Positions 25,953 to 36,071 of a stretch of DNA of 64,000 nucleotides are shown here, piece after piece; the stretch's first letter is position 1, and every line of letters begins with the position of its first letter. The DNA comes from Gordionus sp. m RMFG-2023 (Eukaryota; Nematomorpha; Gordioida; Chordodea; Parachordodidae): contig NC_088776.1 of NCBI RefSeq assembly GCF_954871325.1, positions 23,918,508-23,982,507 of the forward strand. The letters run 5' to 3'. Both the position numbers and the translations under genes were made by a program. The notes under the pieces are model-generated. The model was not told the DNA's origin. It was given only the letters and a program-made list of their open reading frames with translations, and made no database searches.

Positions 25953-26739
25953 AACTAGCAGTGGATCTGCAAGGATGGCTTATTTAGCAGTTCACAACAA
26001 AACAATATAATCATATTATTGCAGCAAACCGGCGACCAAATCTTAAAAATTTGGCAATTTCAAATCGTTATTATTCGAAAATGAAAAATTAGGTAGAAAT
26101 GATTTGATTTAAAATTTGATAATTTATCAGGGTATTTTAAGCTCTATCACATAAAAACTGTCAATTGAACAATTCAGGTGTGGTATAGGCGCTATCCATT
26201 CCACGATTAGAAGGCTAGCAGTATGATTGAAATGCTTTCCCCAAAGCTGCACTTGATGCATGAAGATGCATCATTTGTGCCCAGCCTCTTACCATCAATG
26301 CATCATTTAAAATTAGATTGTAATTAGTAGTTAATCATTCATCACTTATTGTTAATGTAAAATTTATCATCTAAATCTAATACTTTCTATTAATAATTAA
26401 TGTTCCCTCATGACCAAAAATTGCAAGAGACAAGCAACGATAAAAACAATTAGCATCTCCAATAACTTTTATAGGGCAAATAATTTTCCAATAGATGCCC
26501 CTGAAATGATTTTAATAACCTTTGAGAAATAAGGTCTTCCTCCCCAATAAAATTTATTATTACATTTAAGTGAAATATTATAATGTAATCTAATAAGGCT
26601 TAATTAATTTAATGCTGAATTAATTTAAATATTTTTCTATAATCTTAGCAATGAAGAGCATTGCTTCACATCTATTTTTTCCATCATTGCCTTTTAAATT
26701 TAATTAATAAGATTATTAATTAAAATTTAATATATATAT

Positions 26740-27154
26740 CAGGTCCTTCTGGGTATTTAAAAATACATCTAAAATTACATGGTTAACACTTTATTTTTTA
26801 TTAGTTTTACACTCAATCATTGATCATAATATCAATTGTAATATAGTTATAAATATTTTCTTCCTTACATATATTGTATAATTGAATCCTATATAATATT
26901 TGTAAAATCATTAAATCAATTTATTTCTTTTAAGCTATAAGTCAATTCTCATCTTCCATCTAATTTTATAAACATATTTGATCATAATTATATTTTTTAT
27001 ATATTTTTATATGTATCATTTTCAAATAAAATCATTGTATATTTCAATTTCTTGTTCAAATATTCGTTTAATACTGTTAAAAAAATTTCTTAACCACCCC
27101 TCCAAAATTTTTTGTCTGCCCCCCCCCCAATGGATGAATCCAGAATTGGGCCTG
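26740..27154. mobile_element. CAGGCCC element in right palindrome arm
   Basis: The inverted counterpart of 23078-23481: the left end CAGGTCCTTCTGGG and right end GAATTGGGCCTG lie between A/T dinucleotide runs. It carries a C-run near 27120 missing from the other arm. Confidence 0.65.
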
Positions 27155-27937
27155 ATATACATATACTCACATTATATATTATTGCCAAAGTAATATAAGG
27201 TTACTTGATAGTGTTTATTAACAATATAATTTACCGGCGAATGACTTTGTTTTAAATATTATACATAGCCCTCCACCATGCATATTATGGTAATTCAGTT
27301 TATTAAAATAAACGTTTAAATAACTTTTCTAAATTATTATATTTTCTATATAGTAGTATTTTAAAATAATAATTGCCATCTTGCTGATTAATATTATTGA
27401 AATTTATAATGTAATTATAATTATTTTTAATATAATTATGTTAATGGATTTAAACTATTTATTAAGAGTTAAAAGGAAATACAACTATTAATTTATATTC
27501 CTTTATTATTGAATATATCTAATAATTTAAATTTATAAGTTATTTATATCATAAGAAAATGAATCTCACTCCTATATCAAAAATTATTACCTAAGCATTT
27601 TTAGTTTGCATTAGTATTTGTAGCTTACGTAGGCATTTGCAGTTTAGTCAAACCCATTAAAAACTATTATGATTAATTTTAACAAATGATAACTTATAAA
27701 AATTTTAACGAATCGAAAAAAACCAATATTAATTTTTAAACCGGAACGAACCGATGTTATTTTTTTTAAGAATAACCGTAACGGAACAGAATCGAAATGG
27801 AACTTAGTGTTTAGGTTTGACATCCTCATGAAAACTATTTTAAAACAGCAAGACATTTTTTCGTTCCTGACAGATTTTATTATATATATAAATGTTTATT
27901 TGTATATAATTGTATTTCTCTCGTAAAATATTTATAG

Positions 27938-27988
27938 TTTTTTCCGGCAAGCCTGAAGCACCTGGATGTTTGTGCCCCGGAGAAGACA
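27938..27988 (+). CDS. aPKC: aPKC coding exon 4
   Basis: Acceptor ...TTATAG ends at 27937. The split Val codon leads into FSGKPEAPGCLCPGED, matching the PB1-to-pseudosubstrate linker (family pattern VF.....PG..C.GED). It ends GACA|GTTAGA in phase 1; the donor is weak, but phase and similarity on both sides support it. An alternative donor is not evident. Confidence 0.88.
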
Positions 27989-28251
27989 GTTAGAATTTAT
28001 AAATTTTTATTTAATATAATTAAATATTTACTAAATTCTCTTTTTTTTACAAATTGCTAGTTTGTTCACATTGAATGCGCCAAAAATAAATAAAGTTACT
28101 CTAGCATACCTTCTATTGGGAATATACGATTTTTTTTATAAAGCTGCGACATCTATCATATCAATAATGACATTTTCCCCTTTGGATCTTCAATGTGAAC
28201 ATGCGTGGAGTCTAATAAATCAAATAAATAAATAAAAACTCTTTTATTTAG

Positions 28252-28337
28252 AAAGTGTCTACAGGAGGGGAGCTAAAAGATGGAGAAAATTGTACCGCAT
28301 AAATGGACATTTGTTTCAGTTGAAACGATTTAGTAGG
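28252..28337 (+). CDS. aPKC: aPKC coding exon 5 (pseudosubstrate, C1 start)
   Basis: Acceptor ...TTATTTAG ends at 28251. Encodes (K)[19 protein letters not shown] and [18 protein letters not shown] is the autoinhibitory pseudosubstrate, with Ala at the phospho-acceptor position. His125 is the first zinc ligand of C1. It ends AGG|GTAATG in phase 0. Confidence 0.95.
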
Positions 28338-28378
28338 GTAATGATGAATACCAATATTTATACAAAACACGTGTTTAA

Positions 28379-28829
28379 CCCTTGAGTGGTAAAGGTGGAA
28401 AAAATAACTCGAGTGTTTGGGTGGAGCATAGCCCGGCATCATTTTAAAACAGCTATATCTTACTCAACTTTCTATATTAAGTTTTGGTGGACTTTTATTA
28501 AGTTAACCTTAAATTAGTTATAAATATTAAAATTTTTGAAGATTTAAATGATTAAATAAAGGTTTTATGAGAATATTTGTAAACTTGATATTTTTACTAT
28601 AAAATTATATTTAAAAAACATACAATAATCAAAATTTTAAATAATTTATCTTATGTTAAAATATACTTTTTTTAAAAAAAATGTATATAACTTGAAAAAA
28701 ATTTAATAAAAATGCATAAAACTTTGTAGCATGGAGGCTACCGAAAATCCAGGTTATTAACAATTTTTTTATAATAACGATATAAAAATTTCTGAGGTGA
28801 TAGTATGCTCTCTAGGTACCACTCAAGGG
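28379..28829. mobile_element. piggyBac-like MITE with TTAA duplication
   Basis: The ends are CCCTTGAGTGGTA and the inverted TACCACTCAAGGG, with TTAA flanking both (28375-28378 and 28830-28833). Both the target site and the CCC start fit the piggyBac superfamily. 451 bp without an ORF, inserted 41 bp after exon 5. Confidence 0.88.
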
Positions 28830-28869
28830 TTAAATTTAATTTGAAAGAATCAAATTTTTCCATGTTTGT

Positions 28870-29125
28870 AATTTATAGGGTAGGTATTCTACAATACTGG
28901 AATACATTTCTGGTTAAATCATATTTTTGAAATTTAAAAAACACCCTCAATACTGGCAGAGCATAGCATCCTACATCTAATAAAACTATTTTAATTTGTT
29001 GATTTCGTTTTTCTTTGGTTTTACTTTAATTTAATTATCTAACCAATAATATATTATTTATGATATAGAATTTTAGAACTGTTTTTAATTAATAATGAAA
29101 ATAAATAAGAAAACAATAATTGAAC
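28870..29125 (+). repeat. Dispersed repeat, intron 5 copy
   Basis: The segment starting TATAGGGTAGGTATT with GGAATACATTTCTGG recurs at about 38356-38430. The following part (TTCTTTGGTTTTACTTTAAT) recurs at about 39600-39740. The two halves are together here and separate, about 1.2 kb apart, in introns 9 and 11. Confidence 0.5.
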
Positions 29126-29349
29126 CTTAAATTTAAAGAAGGGTTCGGGTTCAGTAAAATCTCGTTCGATTCTCAGTCTTGGCTTAGAGCGGTAGTAACT
29201 AAAATTTTAATCGAAAATAAAATCGCGAGTTTTTTTTATATTGGTTTCTTCCATATGGATTTTTTTACATGAGTTTCTTTTCCGATACTTATAATAAAAA
29301 ATCTTATATTGTTTTTTTCAAAAAAAAACATTTTATAAAAAATTAAAAG

Positions 29350-29854
29350 AAAGCTATATGCGTGCTATGTAGCGATCGAATATGGGGCTTAGGGAGACAA
29401 GGTTTAAAATGCTTAAACTGCAAACTACTTATTCACAAAAAGTGTCATAAATTTGTCAAAATAACATGCACTAATGCTAATTTTAGTTGGCAAAGTATCG
29501 AAAATAATACCAACAACGGTGGAAGCATATTAAGCGAAAGTAATGTCCAAATTTTTGATAAAGAGGAATATTTTGATACTCGCGACACTGGCCTAACGTT
29601 TATCCAAAAAGAGCATATGGAGGAAGAAACGATCGATAAATGGCACAAAAATGATAATAACAAAATCGGATTAATGGGTGTAGACCAGCCGTATGCCAAG
29701 AAGAAGATGTCGTTCGATTCTGCTCTTCATCACGTTGACGCAAATAATTTTGTCTTCGATAAAATACGAGCCGATTACAAAGTCAACGATAATGGCCTGT
29801 CTAAAACCAACAAAATCTCGACTACTAATTATGTCGATAAAGTAGGAACCCCGG
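29350..29854 (+). CDS. aPKC: aPKC coding exon 6 (C1 end and long hinge; donor uncertain)
   Basis: Starts in phase 0 after ...[27 protein letters not shown] completes the C1 zinc finger (C138, C141, C155, C158, H163, C166, C174), followed by an Asn/Asp/Lys/Ser-rich hinge with no recognised motif. The frame stays open to 30195 and the codons look coding to about 30000. The strongest donor (AAT|GTAAGA after 30039) is in the wrong phase for exon 7. Donors in the right phase are GG|GTAAAT after 29854 (used here), A|GTAATG after 29539, and weaker ones after 29869, 29968 and 29980. Use of 30039 would need an extra short exon. The start and C1 part are certain; the end is not. Confidence 0.75.
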
Positions 29855-30369
29855 GTAAATCAAAAAACTGTATAAAAAATGGAGTCAACAGCAATCTCAA
29901 GAACTACTCTAAGCCCTTGCTCAAAGATATATCTCAAGAATTTCCTATTATTACCTCAGGGATGAATGGTTCCGGAAAAAGTTTTGTTAATGATTTCATA
30001 AAAAATTTGAATAAAGTTTTTTTTAAGTTGGAGAGAAATGTAAGATTTTTATTTAATAATTCTAAAGTTGCAACAATATTAAACTCATACATGCGAAGAG
30101 AGTTGAGCAAACGCGAATGCTTGTATTTAAAATACTACAAAATAAAATGTATTTATTTATTACATTTTACGATTTTCAGACGAATACAAATATAAACTTT
30201 TTTATTATAAATTGAAATTATTTTTTTTTGTCAGGTAGATACTTTATTTAAAAAACAAATTTTCACAAATTATTCTTTTACAAATTATAATTAAAAATAT
30301 ATATTAAAAAACAAATAAGCATATATTAAAAATGAATTTTAAAAAAAATATATATAAAAGAACTGAGGG

Positions 30370-31025
30370 AAAAAAAAATTTAATAAAAAGGGTACAAATT
30401 ACCCTAGTGAATGCTTAAAAAATTGGACCCTGCTGACAAGTAAAATCCTTCATTGGGGTCCCCTGAGATCTGCCTCATTTTTTCCTATGGTTTTAATGAA
30501 ATGAGAGCATCACTTCCAAACATGCCTAGGGTATTGGTAACGATTGGGATAACAACGGTGTTGGTGAGGCAAGCATATTTGTTTTTTTTAGGATTTCGGC
30601 CTTTTCGATGGCAGAAAATGAGAGGTTGGACTTGGCGGCAAAATCAACACAGGTATAGTCCCAAGCAAGTGGGAGACCATTGGTTCAGGGAATGAGAGAT
30701 ATGCCATCAGGGCATATGGCGTTTTCGTTTGAGAGGCCCACTGGTTCGAGGGTGGATGGAATATTAACTTTTTTAAGAGCAGCTAGGAGAATATTGTTAA
30801 TAGATTTATGACGCGGTTGTCTCCATGGGAGAACTTGCAGTGCAAGGGATGGTAAGATTTCGATTCGATGGGATGGCCGAAGTCGATGCAAATGGAGGGA
30901 ACCACGGCATTACAGCCTGCGGAGGGCTATGGAAATGCGTAGCTGTTAGCCAGTCAAGAGGAGGCCAAGATTGGAACTGGGGATGGCTTCCAGCCATTCG
31001 TAACCTGCGATTGCATAATCTGTGA
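30370..31025 (-). pseudogene. 3' end of a non-LTR-type retroelement ORF
   Basis: Minus-strand reading, with frameshifts, gives RHKSINNILLAALKKVNIPS, TLEPVGLSNENAICPDGISL, then NGLPLAWDYTCVD, TVVIPIVTNTLGMFGSDALI and SGDPNEG. This is the order typical of the region after reverse transcriptase in a retroelement group common in invertebrates (pattern N.I...L...G.PS.LEP.GL....G.RPDG.TL.PW; then WD.TC.D; then E.LG.WG..A; then .GDPR). Its composition is clearly less AT-rich than the surroundings. The RT domain itself is absent. It lies in aPKC intron 6, opposite to the gene. Confidence 0.65.
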
Positions 31026-31693
31026 CCCGAGTTAGCGAAAAAATTAACATCCTATTTCATTTCTAAAATACCGAAAGCGAAAACACAAGTTTTTTTGAAG
31101 GTGATAAGGAGATAGTAATTGAAGAAAATGAGTTTCTATATTGAGCTATTATATTTATAAGATTTTGCAGGGATTATGTATGACAACTTCAATATCTTCT
31201 AAATGCAATTTGACTATTATGAATGGAATATTTTTTAAAATATAATTAATAATATAGAGAAAACCAAATGTAATATCTAATAAAAATAAAACCAAAATCA
31301 TAAATGTAACGATTTCAACCACCAATTTATTATGTGCTTTGCAAAACAGTTTTATTGATGATATTAGCAATTATTACATATGATATGCGACTGCTGCAAT
31401 AATAAATATATTATTTATAATGTTTACATATTACTGCAGATATTCGATAATTTTAGAAAATGGTTAATAATAAAAATATCGTAAGTTAAGAAAATTTGAT
31501 AGTGTGGTATTACAAAATCGACTTGCATATTTATTTATGTTAAAATTTTCGTCAAAGTATTATTTTAAATACTTTTTTGAAAATATTTTGTAGATATTTA
31601 GTATTTATATTTAAATATTTTTTTTGAAGTGTATTTGTATTTGAATACAATTTTATTTAAATTAATATAAAATTTACCATTTTTTTACCACAG
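31026..31693. other. Rest of aPKC intron 6
   Basis: AT-rich. A short missing exon that would reconcile the exon 6 and exon 7 phases could hide here or in 30040-30370; I see no convincing candidate. Confidence 0.4.
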
Positions 31694-31818
31694 AATTTAA
31701 CAAAACCGAAAAAGCAATTCCCTCATCTCAAACATCCAAGATGAAAATTTTATCTTCCGATAATGGATTAGTTTATAGCCCATCTATTGTTGGTGAAATA
31801 GATACTAGCCTAGCAGAT
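31694..31818 (+). CDS. aPKC: aPKC coding exon 7 (hinge)
   Basis: A strong acceptor, TTTTTTTACCACAG, ends at 31693. Only the frame starting after two bases is open; it gives FNKTEKAIPSSQTSKMKILS then SDNGLVYSPS...LAD, a Ser-rich linker. It ends GAT|GTAATA in phase 0, fitting exon 8. The hinge is not conserved in the family, so this exon rests on splice signals, frame and phase rather than on similarity. Confidence 0.7.
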
Positions 31819-31846
31819 GTAATATAAATTTGATTATAATTATTGC

Positions 31847-32000
31847 TAGTACCTGGGCTTAGCCGGTTTTTAACTACACCCAAATTATTCAAAATAACGA
31901 AATTTTAAAAATTTCTGACCAGGCCGATAAATTGGGCCAGACTTGAAAATGGGAATTTTTCCCAGGCCCTTGAAAAATTAAAACGTAAGTCTCTGGTACT
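31847..32000. repeat. GGGCC-type MITE candidate in intron 7
   Basis: The left TAGTACCTGGGCTTA and the inverted right TAAGTCTCTGGTACT form an imperfect TIR around GGCCC-type blocks. The 8-mers outside agree poorly, so the boundaries are tentative. Confidence 0.45.
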
Positions 32001-33092
32001 ATTTTGACATAATAAATGTAATGAAGATTAAGTTAGATGATGATTATCATAACCATGTAATTTACTTGATTAGTTAGGGTTTGAAAAAAGAATGATTTTT
32101 TGATTTAAATTAAATTTATAATAATTTAAAGAATGCTCTGGAAGAAAGTAACTCCCGAGCATAGATATTAATGGAATGTGCATAATTATTACATTAAATT
32201 TGTTTTATGAACAAATTATTGTTTAATAATCAATATTAAATTGTCTAAAAGTATTTTATAATCTTGTCAATATTTAATATTTGCTCATTTATGATAATTT
32301 AATACATTCTGAACATATAATTTATAATTAAAAAATTAAATTTTAATATTAACAATATGTTTATATTAGTTTATTTTAATTAAATTATTATTTTTACATA
32401 AACTGAATTAAATTATAATTTATACATCTAAATTTATCATAGTATTAACATAATATAGAATAAATATTAAGCAGGACAGAAATAATTATAGAGATTTTTG
32501 ATACCCCCGTTAATTCAAACAATATCAAAAAATATATACTAGTTTATTATGCCAAAAAAAATTTCAGAGTTAACGAAAAATATAAAATCATTTATAACAA
32601 TAAAATTACGCAATTAATTAAAACTTATTGCAAAATATATTGAATATGATAAAATATTTTCATTTATAAACAAGAAATATTAATTGTGATATATACAAAA
32701 ACAAGAATTGATTTAAATAAATTTGATTAAATCATGCCGACCCTCGTTATGTTCTTATTGGATTACATTTTTTTAAAAAATATTATTAATTTAAATAGAA
32801 TTAATTATGTTGTGGTCCCTTATAATATATATTCACGTAACTTCCTAACAAAAAATAGAAGCTTCTTATATTGATTTAGCAAAGTTACTAATTATACATG
32901 TTAAATATATTATTATATTTATATAATATTAAAATATTATTCTAAACTTTTATATCATTTTAAATTTACTATGCTCTTTTCACATGTTCAAAATAAGTTT
33001 AAAATGATATTTTTTTTTTATCAAGTTTGGAATGATACTTTGTAAGAAAGAATGCTGTAAATGTTTTTTTATATATTACTTTATATAAAAAG
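32001..33092. other. Rest of aPKC intron 7
   Basis: Extremely AT-rich, with no feature recognised. Confidence 0.4.
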
Positions 33093-33251
33093 TCTAAATC
33101 TAAAAAGAAACGATATAAATTGTCCGATTTTGAATTAATGAAAGTCATAGGAAGAGGCAGTTATGCAAAAGTCTTTCTGGCCGAGTTAAAGGACACAAAA
33201 AAGGTCTACGCCATGAAGGTTATCAAGAAAGAATTGATCAACGACGAAGAA
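33093..33251 (+). CDS. aPKC: aPKC coding exon 8 (kinase N-lobe)
   Basis: The acceptor AAAAAG ends at 33092. Begins [20 protein letters not shown], then [14 protein letters not shown] and [16 protein letters not shown]: the glycine-rich loop (G364-V371) and catalytic Lys386. It ends GAA|GTTTAC in phase 0. The exact start is inferred from phase and the pyrimidine-rich tract; a basic SKSKKKR segment just before the kinase is not standard for the family. Confidence 0.9.
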
Positions 33252-34717
33252 GTTTACTTTTTTTTCTTTTATAAATTGTATAGCATTATACCGAGTTATA
33301 ATATATTTTGTCTACCAAAACAAGATTAATTTTATTTTAAGGGATGATAAGAATTTTAAAAATTTATTTTCATAGATAAGACATTTTAATACCTTAGTAA
33401 AGGCCATAGTTCAGCCTGGAGCCATTTTTTAAAGGCTAAACTGAACTATAAACCACAATGTAAAGACTTCATTATCAAAAATCTAAATAAGATTAGTTTA
33501 AAAGTGTATTTCATTAAATATATTTTGTTGAACTACAACTCCTTCATTATCCAATGTACCTTTATATGGATTGTTACCACCAATCTGACTTGCCATAGCA
33601 TCCTCATCAGATTCCGCCTATATCTAATTTAATCTTTAATTCTACTTTGTTGAACTCTAACTTTTTCATTATCTCCTCTTCTTCTGTCTAAATCATCAAC
33701 ATCAATAATTCCTTCCAGTTCCAACATTTTGAACATTCATCTCAAACTCAATATCGCTTCTTTCTTGATTATCTAATAAATATAAAATAAGAGTTAAAAA
33801 ACTTTTAATTAAATTACTTAGAATTTTAAACAAAAAAGCTTCATATACTGATTTGGATCTTAGAAATGTTCTTAAGAAGGGCATAGTAAATTAAATTTAA
33901 AAATGAATAATATAGTTGATTAGTGATTTTGAACTCGGCTAACACAAATCACAATTTTAAAATAGATTAATTTTATTTTCAATTAATAAATGATTAATTT
34001 TATTTAATTAGGATTTTAAAATAATTTAAATAATATTAAATCAATTGATTTTTAAAAATAATATCAATATATATAATACAAAATCTAATTCTAAAAGAAA
34101 ATCGTCCAGAGGGCTATAAAAAAATATTTTTTCGTTGAGGCGGTTATTCAAAAAAAATTTTCATTCACGGGTTATACAAAAACAAATTCAAAAAAGAAAT
34201 TTCATGAGCTCCTGCTCTCACCCATAGTGACGCTACTGGTTAGACAGCTTTTAAAATACAAAGAAATAAGCATATTGTAATTTGTTTTCAAAAAGTATTA
34301 ATCAAAATGTTAACTTGTAATTCAAAATAATAAATTAAAATTTTAATATCTGGGCTGGCTATTAAAATTTTAAGAAAAATCAGAGATTTGCGATGCCCTA
34401 CCTGATATTATAAGAAGAAATTATCCGGCCCCGAAATTTTTTACGGACGAATTGCCCAGCCCGTTAAATTTTTTGTCCACTCGGCCATTCTTCCGGCCCG
34501 GCTTTTGGAGGGGCCGTGCTTTGCAGATTTCTATTATAAATATTTTACCTAAATGATATTATATTATTTTAAAATGATTTCCGAATTCATATTTAGTGCC
34601 AATCTGTACGATTACTTTATTTTATATAGAAATTTTATTAGGCTCAAAAGTTTCTATCTTTTATCATTTTTTTAAATTAAAATTTTTATTCAAATTATGT
34701 TGGTGATATTTTTATAG
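33252..34717. other. aPKC intron 8
   Basis: AT-rich. It contains a GGCCC MITE (34381-34541) and, at about 33540-33770 on the minus strand, scraps of former coding sequence such as DEDAMASQIGGNNPYKGTLD that I cannot assign; frameshifts and stops break them. Confidence 0.4.
34381..34541. repeat. GGCCC-rich MITE, intron 8
   Basis: The left CAGAGATTTGCGATGCCC and right GTGCTTTGCAGATTTCTA form a partial TIR related to TAGAGATCTGCA of 14777-15162, with GGCCC blocks inside. No reliable TSD. Confidence 0.6.
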
Positions 34718-34815
34718 GATATCGATTGGGTTCAAACCGAAAAACATGTTTTTGAAACCGCAACGAATCATCCTTTCTTAGTTGGACTTCATTCCTGTTT
34801 TCAAACTCCTAGCAG
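34718..34815 (+). CDS. aPKC: aPKC coding exon 9 (kinase helix C)
   Basis: Acceptor ...TTTTATAG ends at 34717. Encodes [20 protein letters not shown] then [12 protein letters not shown], the aPKC segment holding the helix C Glu (TEKHVFE) that pairs with the catalytic Lys. It ends AGCAG|GTATTT in phase 2; the split Arg codon is completed by exon 10. Confidence 0.95.
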
Positions 34816-36071
34816 GTATTTAATACTTTAATATTATTTTACAACTATTTACGAGGAAACGAAAACTCCGAAATCTTGATAAAAACGAGGATTATTTATA
34901 TATGCTACCCATCAATGTGTTTTTCCAGCAATTTGTTGATTTTTCAAATTTGAATCATTTTTTGAACCCGTTTTTTTAAATATAAAAATCTGATTTTACG
35001 GGAAATGTATTCATGTTTATAATACCTATCTTATGAATAGTAGACAATCTTGCGTTAATATTTGAGTCATTTATAACACTGTGTGACAAGAAAAATGGGA
35101 GAAGAAAATAAAAACAAGTTTTGGTGTAGAATATTACGCTGAGTTCGAATCCGTTTTACAAATTTTCCCTACACTTCAAGTTTTAAAAATATTACCGTAT
35201 AACTTTTCAAAATCTTAAAAATGGTAAATTTAGGTCTTTATACGGATATTTTTTAAAAAGTATCGAATAAAAATCCCTGAAAATTGGTGATAGTGTTAAA
35301 CTTATATTTCTTTATAAATTTACTAATTTTTATAATTTTTTATCGATTGGTTTTTGAGAAAAATGGTAAAGAATTTCGTTTCGAGGGTCTTAAGTTTTCA
35401 ATTTAAATTACTATCAAAATTATTAACTTTAGAAGATAAATTTTATATAATTTTGCTTCAAATATGCTCAAGATTATATATTTCTAATTATGTTTCAAAA
35501 GTACTCTATGCCATGAAAATTCAACCAAAATCTATAAATTAAAAAAGTCGGTACAGATATTTTTCGAACTTTTTAATTTGTACACTTTTATTGAATTTTC
35601 TCTGCATAAAGCATTTTTAAAGCAAAATTAAGGTAATATTTATCTTTTTTAGTTGCATTTAGTAATATTTTATGCATTTATGATCAATTTATACCAAAAT
35701 CAGATATCTGTACCCACTTTTTTAATTTGTACTCTTTTTGAATTGAGCATTTTTGAAGCAAAATTCATTTAAAATGCAATAATTGCTAATTTTTTCATAT
35801 TTTTTATTATTATTTATCTTTTTTAGATGTATATATTTGTTTTTTTAATCAATTTATATCAAAATATATGATTTTCCAATGGAGTACCTTGAACCCGTAG
35901 TATGGGCAATAAATAATAATGCCAAATAACGAGTAAGAAGAAAGGAGAAGAATTATTTTTTTCCGCGCTTAATTTTTCATAAACATTTAATTTCTTTCAT
36001 TAATTTTTTTTTAAATTGGATTTTAAATATTATTCAAATTCCCTCCTTATATAATATTCTACAAAAAATTA
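34816..36071. other. aPKC intron 9, part before the nested ORF
   Basis: AT-rich. It includes a direct duplication at 35568-35875. Boundaries of the transposon that presumably carried the ORF at 36072 were not found here. Confidence 0.4.
35568..35875. repeat. Direct duplication, ~150-170-bp unit
   Basis: The order TTTTTAATTTGTAC, GCATTTTT-AAGCAAAATT, TATTTATCTTTTTTAG, ATCAATTTATA-CAAAAT occurs once at about 35568-35702 and again at about 35717-35872, with moderate divergence. Confidence 0.65.

Larger units (their letters stand above)
20581..27655. mobile_element. ~7-kb palindromic (fold-back) element
   Basis: The left arm starts near 20584 (GGGTTGACCAAACTACAAAT). The right arm ends at 27655 with the inverted counterpart (GGGTTTGACTAAACTGCAAAT on the minus strand). 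The flanking sequence is attaaaaa on both sides (20573-20580; 27656-27663). The arms pair over long stretches: 20584-21200 with about 27210-27655, and 22908-23640 with about 26600-27210. Insertions at 21210-22899 and 24424-25952 interrupt it. Without them it is about 3.8 kb. No ORF of its own is seen. It accounts for most of intron 3 of aPKC. Confidence 0.75.

Noticed and set aside
20581-27655. Maverick/Polinton or virus-derived element as explanation of the long palindrome
   Set aside because: No polymerase, integrase, protease or capsid coding sequence is visible in the arms or core.
29445-29699. Minus-strand 84-residue ORF
   Set aside because: Antisense shadow of aPKC exon 6.
30453-31025. 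+ strand ORFs in a GC-richer block
   Set aside because: The minus strand gives recognisable retroelement motifs; the + frames are shadows.
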